From Notoacmeibacter ruber (GTDB lineage: Bacteria; Pseudomonadota; Alphaproteobacteria; Rhizobiales; Rhizobiaceae): DNA of 64,000 bases. Shown one piece after another: positions 63,057-64,000 of this stretch (position 1 is its first letter; each line of letters starts with the position of its first letter). The notes below the pieces were generated by a model, which had not been told where the DNA came from, ran no database searches, and saw nothing but the letters and a program-made list of their open reading frames with translations. The position numbers were made by a program, and so were the translations under genes. The stretch lies in NCBI RefSeq assembly GCF_003668555.1, contig NZ_RCWN01000001.1:2094501-2158500 (forward strand), in the 5' to 3' direction.

Positions 63057-64000
63057 CAATCCACACTCCGGTCGGCACCGGCTCTTTCATGCTCGATGAA
63101 CGAGGCCGCCACGGCAAGACTCGATGCTATGGCCGCCGCATCCACCGGCTTGTGCGCAATCGGCACACCGGCGGGCAGTCGTCCATCCTTGGCTTCCGCG
63201 CCATAGCCGGAGAGAAGCGTCACAGGCAAATTCGGCCAGTTCCGACGAACGGCACCGGCCAGCTCTATACCGCCCATCACGGGCATCGACACGTCGGACA
63301 CCACCGCCGCTATTCCCGGCACGCTCTCCAGAAGTTCCAGCGCCTCCGCTCCATTATCGGCTTCGAGGATATGCGCGCCCGAGGCCACCAAGTCGCGCCG
63401 CAGAACATGGCGCACGGCATCCTCATCGTCGACGAGAAGAAGGAGTTTGCCCGAGAGGGCAAATGTCTGACTGGTCACGATGGAGCCATCGACAAGAGCA
63501 CTGACGCCATCTTCGACCAACGAATTGGCGGCCGGCAGATCCAGCGTGAATACGGTCCCCTGCCCCGTCGCGCTTTCGACTGAAATTGCCCCACCTGAAT
63601 CGGTAACGAACCCCTGCACCATGGTGAGGCCGAGACCGCTTCGTTCCCCACCCGGCTTGGTCGAATAGAAGGGTTCGAAGATCCGCGTACGCTGCTCCTC
63701 ATCCATGCCTTTGCCATCATCGGCGACGACGATCTGAACCGTATCGCCCGCTCCGTTGCGCGCACTGATGGTGATCGTGCCATGACCGTCGATCGCATCG
63801 GCAGCATTAATGACAAGATTGATGAGGCTGGTTTCCAGGAGCGCTGGATCGGCATAGGCATGAGGTTCCTCATGGCTGCTTTGCAGAACCAGTTCCACAT
63901 CTTCGCCGAGCGAGGGGCGGACAAGATCGGTGACCGTTCGGATTGAGTCATTCAGATCGACCCGCATGGGAGAGAGCGGCTGGCGTCTGGCGACGGCGAG
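63056..64000 (-). CDS. Hybrid sensor histidine kinase, C-terminal part (partial)
   Basis: The gene continues beyond the right edge. The reading frame stays open to 64000 (RRQPLSPMRVDLN) with no start of its own, so an internal methionine at 63967 is not the true start. The visible 314 residues hold the end of the histidine-phosphoacceptor region, the ATPase domain (N box LVINAADAI, G1 DDGKGMD, G2 SGLGLTMV) and a C-terminal receiver domain (LLLVDDEDAVRHVL, phospho-acceptor in VVSDVSMPVMGG, and HKPVD). The sensor part is outside the window. Confidence 0.92.
   Translation of the reverse strand, partial: LAVARRQPLSPMRVDLNDSIRTVTDLVRPSLGEDVELVLQSSHEEPHAYADPALLETSLINLVINAADAIDGHGTITISARNGAGDTVQIVVADDGKGMDEEQRTRIFEPFYSTKPGGERSGLGLTMVQGFVTDSGGAISVESATGQGTVFTLDLPAANSLVEDGVSALVDGSIVTSQTFALSGKLLLLVDDEDAVRHVLRRDLVASGAHILEADNGAEALELLESVPGIAAVVSDVSMPVMGGIELAGAVRRNWPNLPVTLLSGYGAEAKDGRLPAGVPIAHKPVDAAAIASSLAVAASFIEHERAGADRSVD

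Overview
The window is a gene-dense stretch (roughly 60% G+C by eye) of an alphaproteobacterial chromosome, most likely order Hyphomicrobiales (Rhizobiales). This rests on the three-piece proton-translocating transhydrogenase next to a short aa3-oxidase subunit IV, an imuA-imuB-dnaE2 mutasome, alphaproteobacterial LexA sites of the direct-repeat type GAAC-N7-GAAC, and a CobW-WD40 pair. I could not settle the family or genus. No rRNA, tRNA, CRISPR array, insertion sequence, integrase or phage gene was seen, and no gene-free stretch exceeds 300 bases.

Layout. 1-7000: end of a TPR protein, a secreted trypsin-like protease, pntB-pntA2-pntA1 with an aa3 oxidase subunit IV, and a periplasmic type I binding protein. 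7000-13900: TRAP transporter membrane genes, a lone molybdopterin oxidoreductase, the TRAP receptor gene on the other strand, and a class I glutamine amidotransferase-like hydrolase. 13900-20600: MerR regulator with a divergent zinc-type CDF exporter, a small secreted protein, a LacI regulator that appears to start at CTG, a MarR regulator, and a creatininase-CobW-WD40 run. 20600-23400: an SOS-type promoter driving a radical SAM protein and a DUF4130-UdgX fusion. 23400-28300: thiolase, cyanide-insensitive-type bd oxidase with a tiny third subunit, and a ChaN-like protein. 28300-33800: a five-gene branched-chain-type ABC importer. 33800-39650: a homogentisate cluster with its MarR regulator. 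39700-45200: LexA-controlled imuA-imuB-dnaE2. 45400-52500: dppABCDF and guanine deaminase. 52700-53500: ompW behind a perfect FNR-type site. 53500-62250: a seven-gene leucine/isovalerate degradation operon with its own TetR. 62300-64000: an OmpR-type regulator and the end of a hybrid histidine kinase.

Working together: most genes serve scavenging and catabolism (TRAP, LIV-type and dipeptide uptake; tyrosine/homogentisate and leucine breakdown to acetoacetate, fumarate and acetyl-CoA) and redox adaptation (transhydrogenase, aa3 subunit, bd oxidase, FNR-controlled porin). Two separate operons, 19 kb apart, carry matching LexA direct repeats and appear to form a local SOS set: translesion synthesis (imuAB-dnaE2), and a poorly understood radical SAM/UdgX pair whose mRNA is predicted to be leaderless. 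That pair is the best candidate for a little-described system. Other points worth checking are a metallo-beta-lactamase-fold enzyme that keeps only half its metal site, a TRAP permease with a repetitive proline-rich tail, and an orphan TetR-type palindrome.
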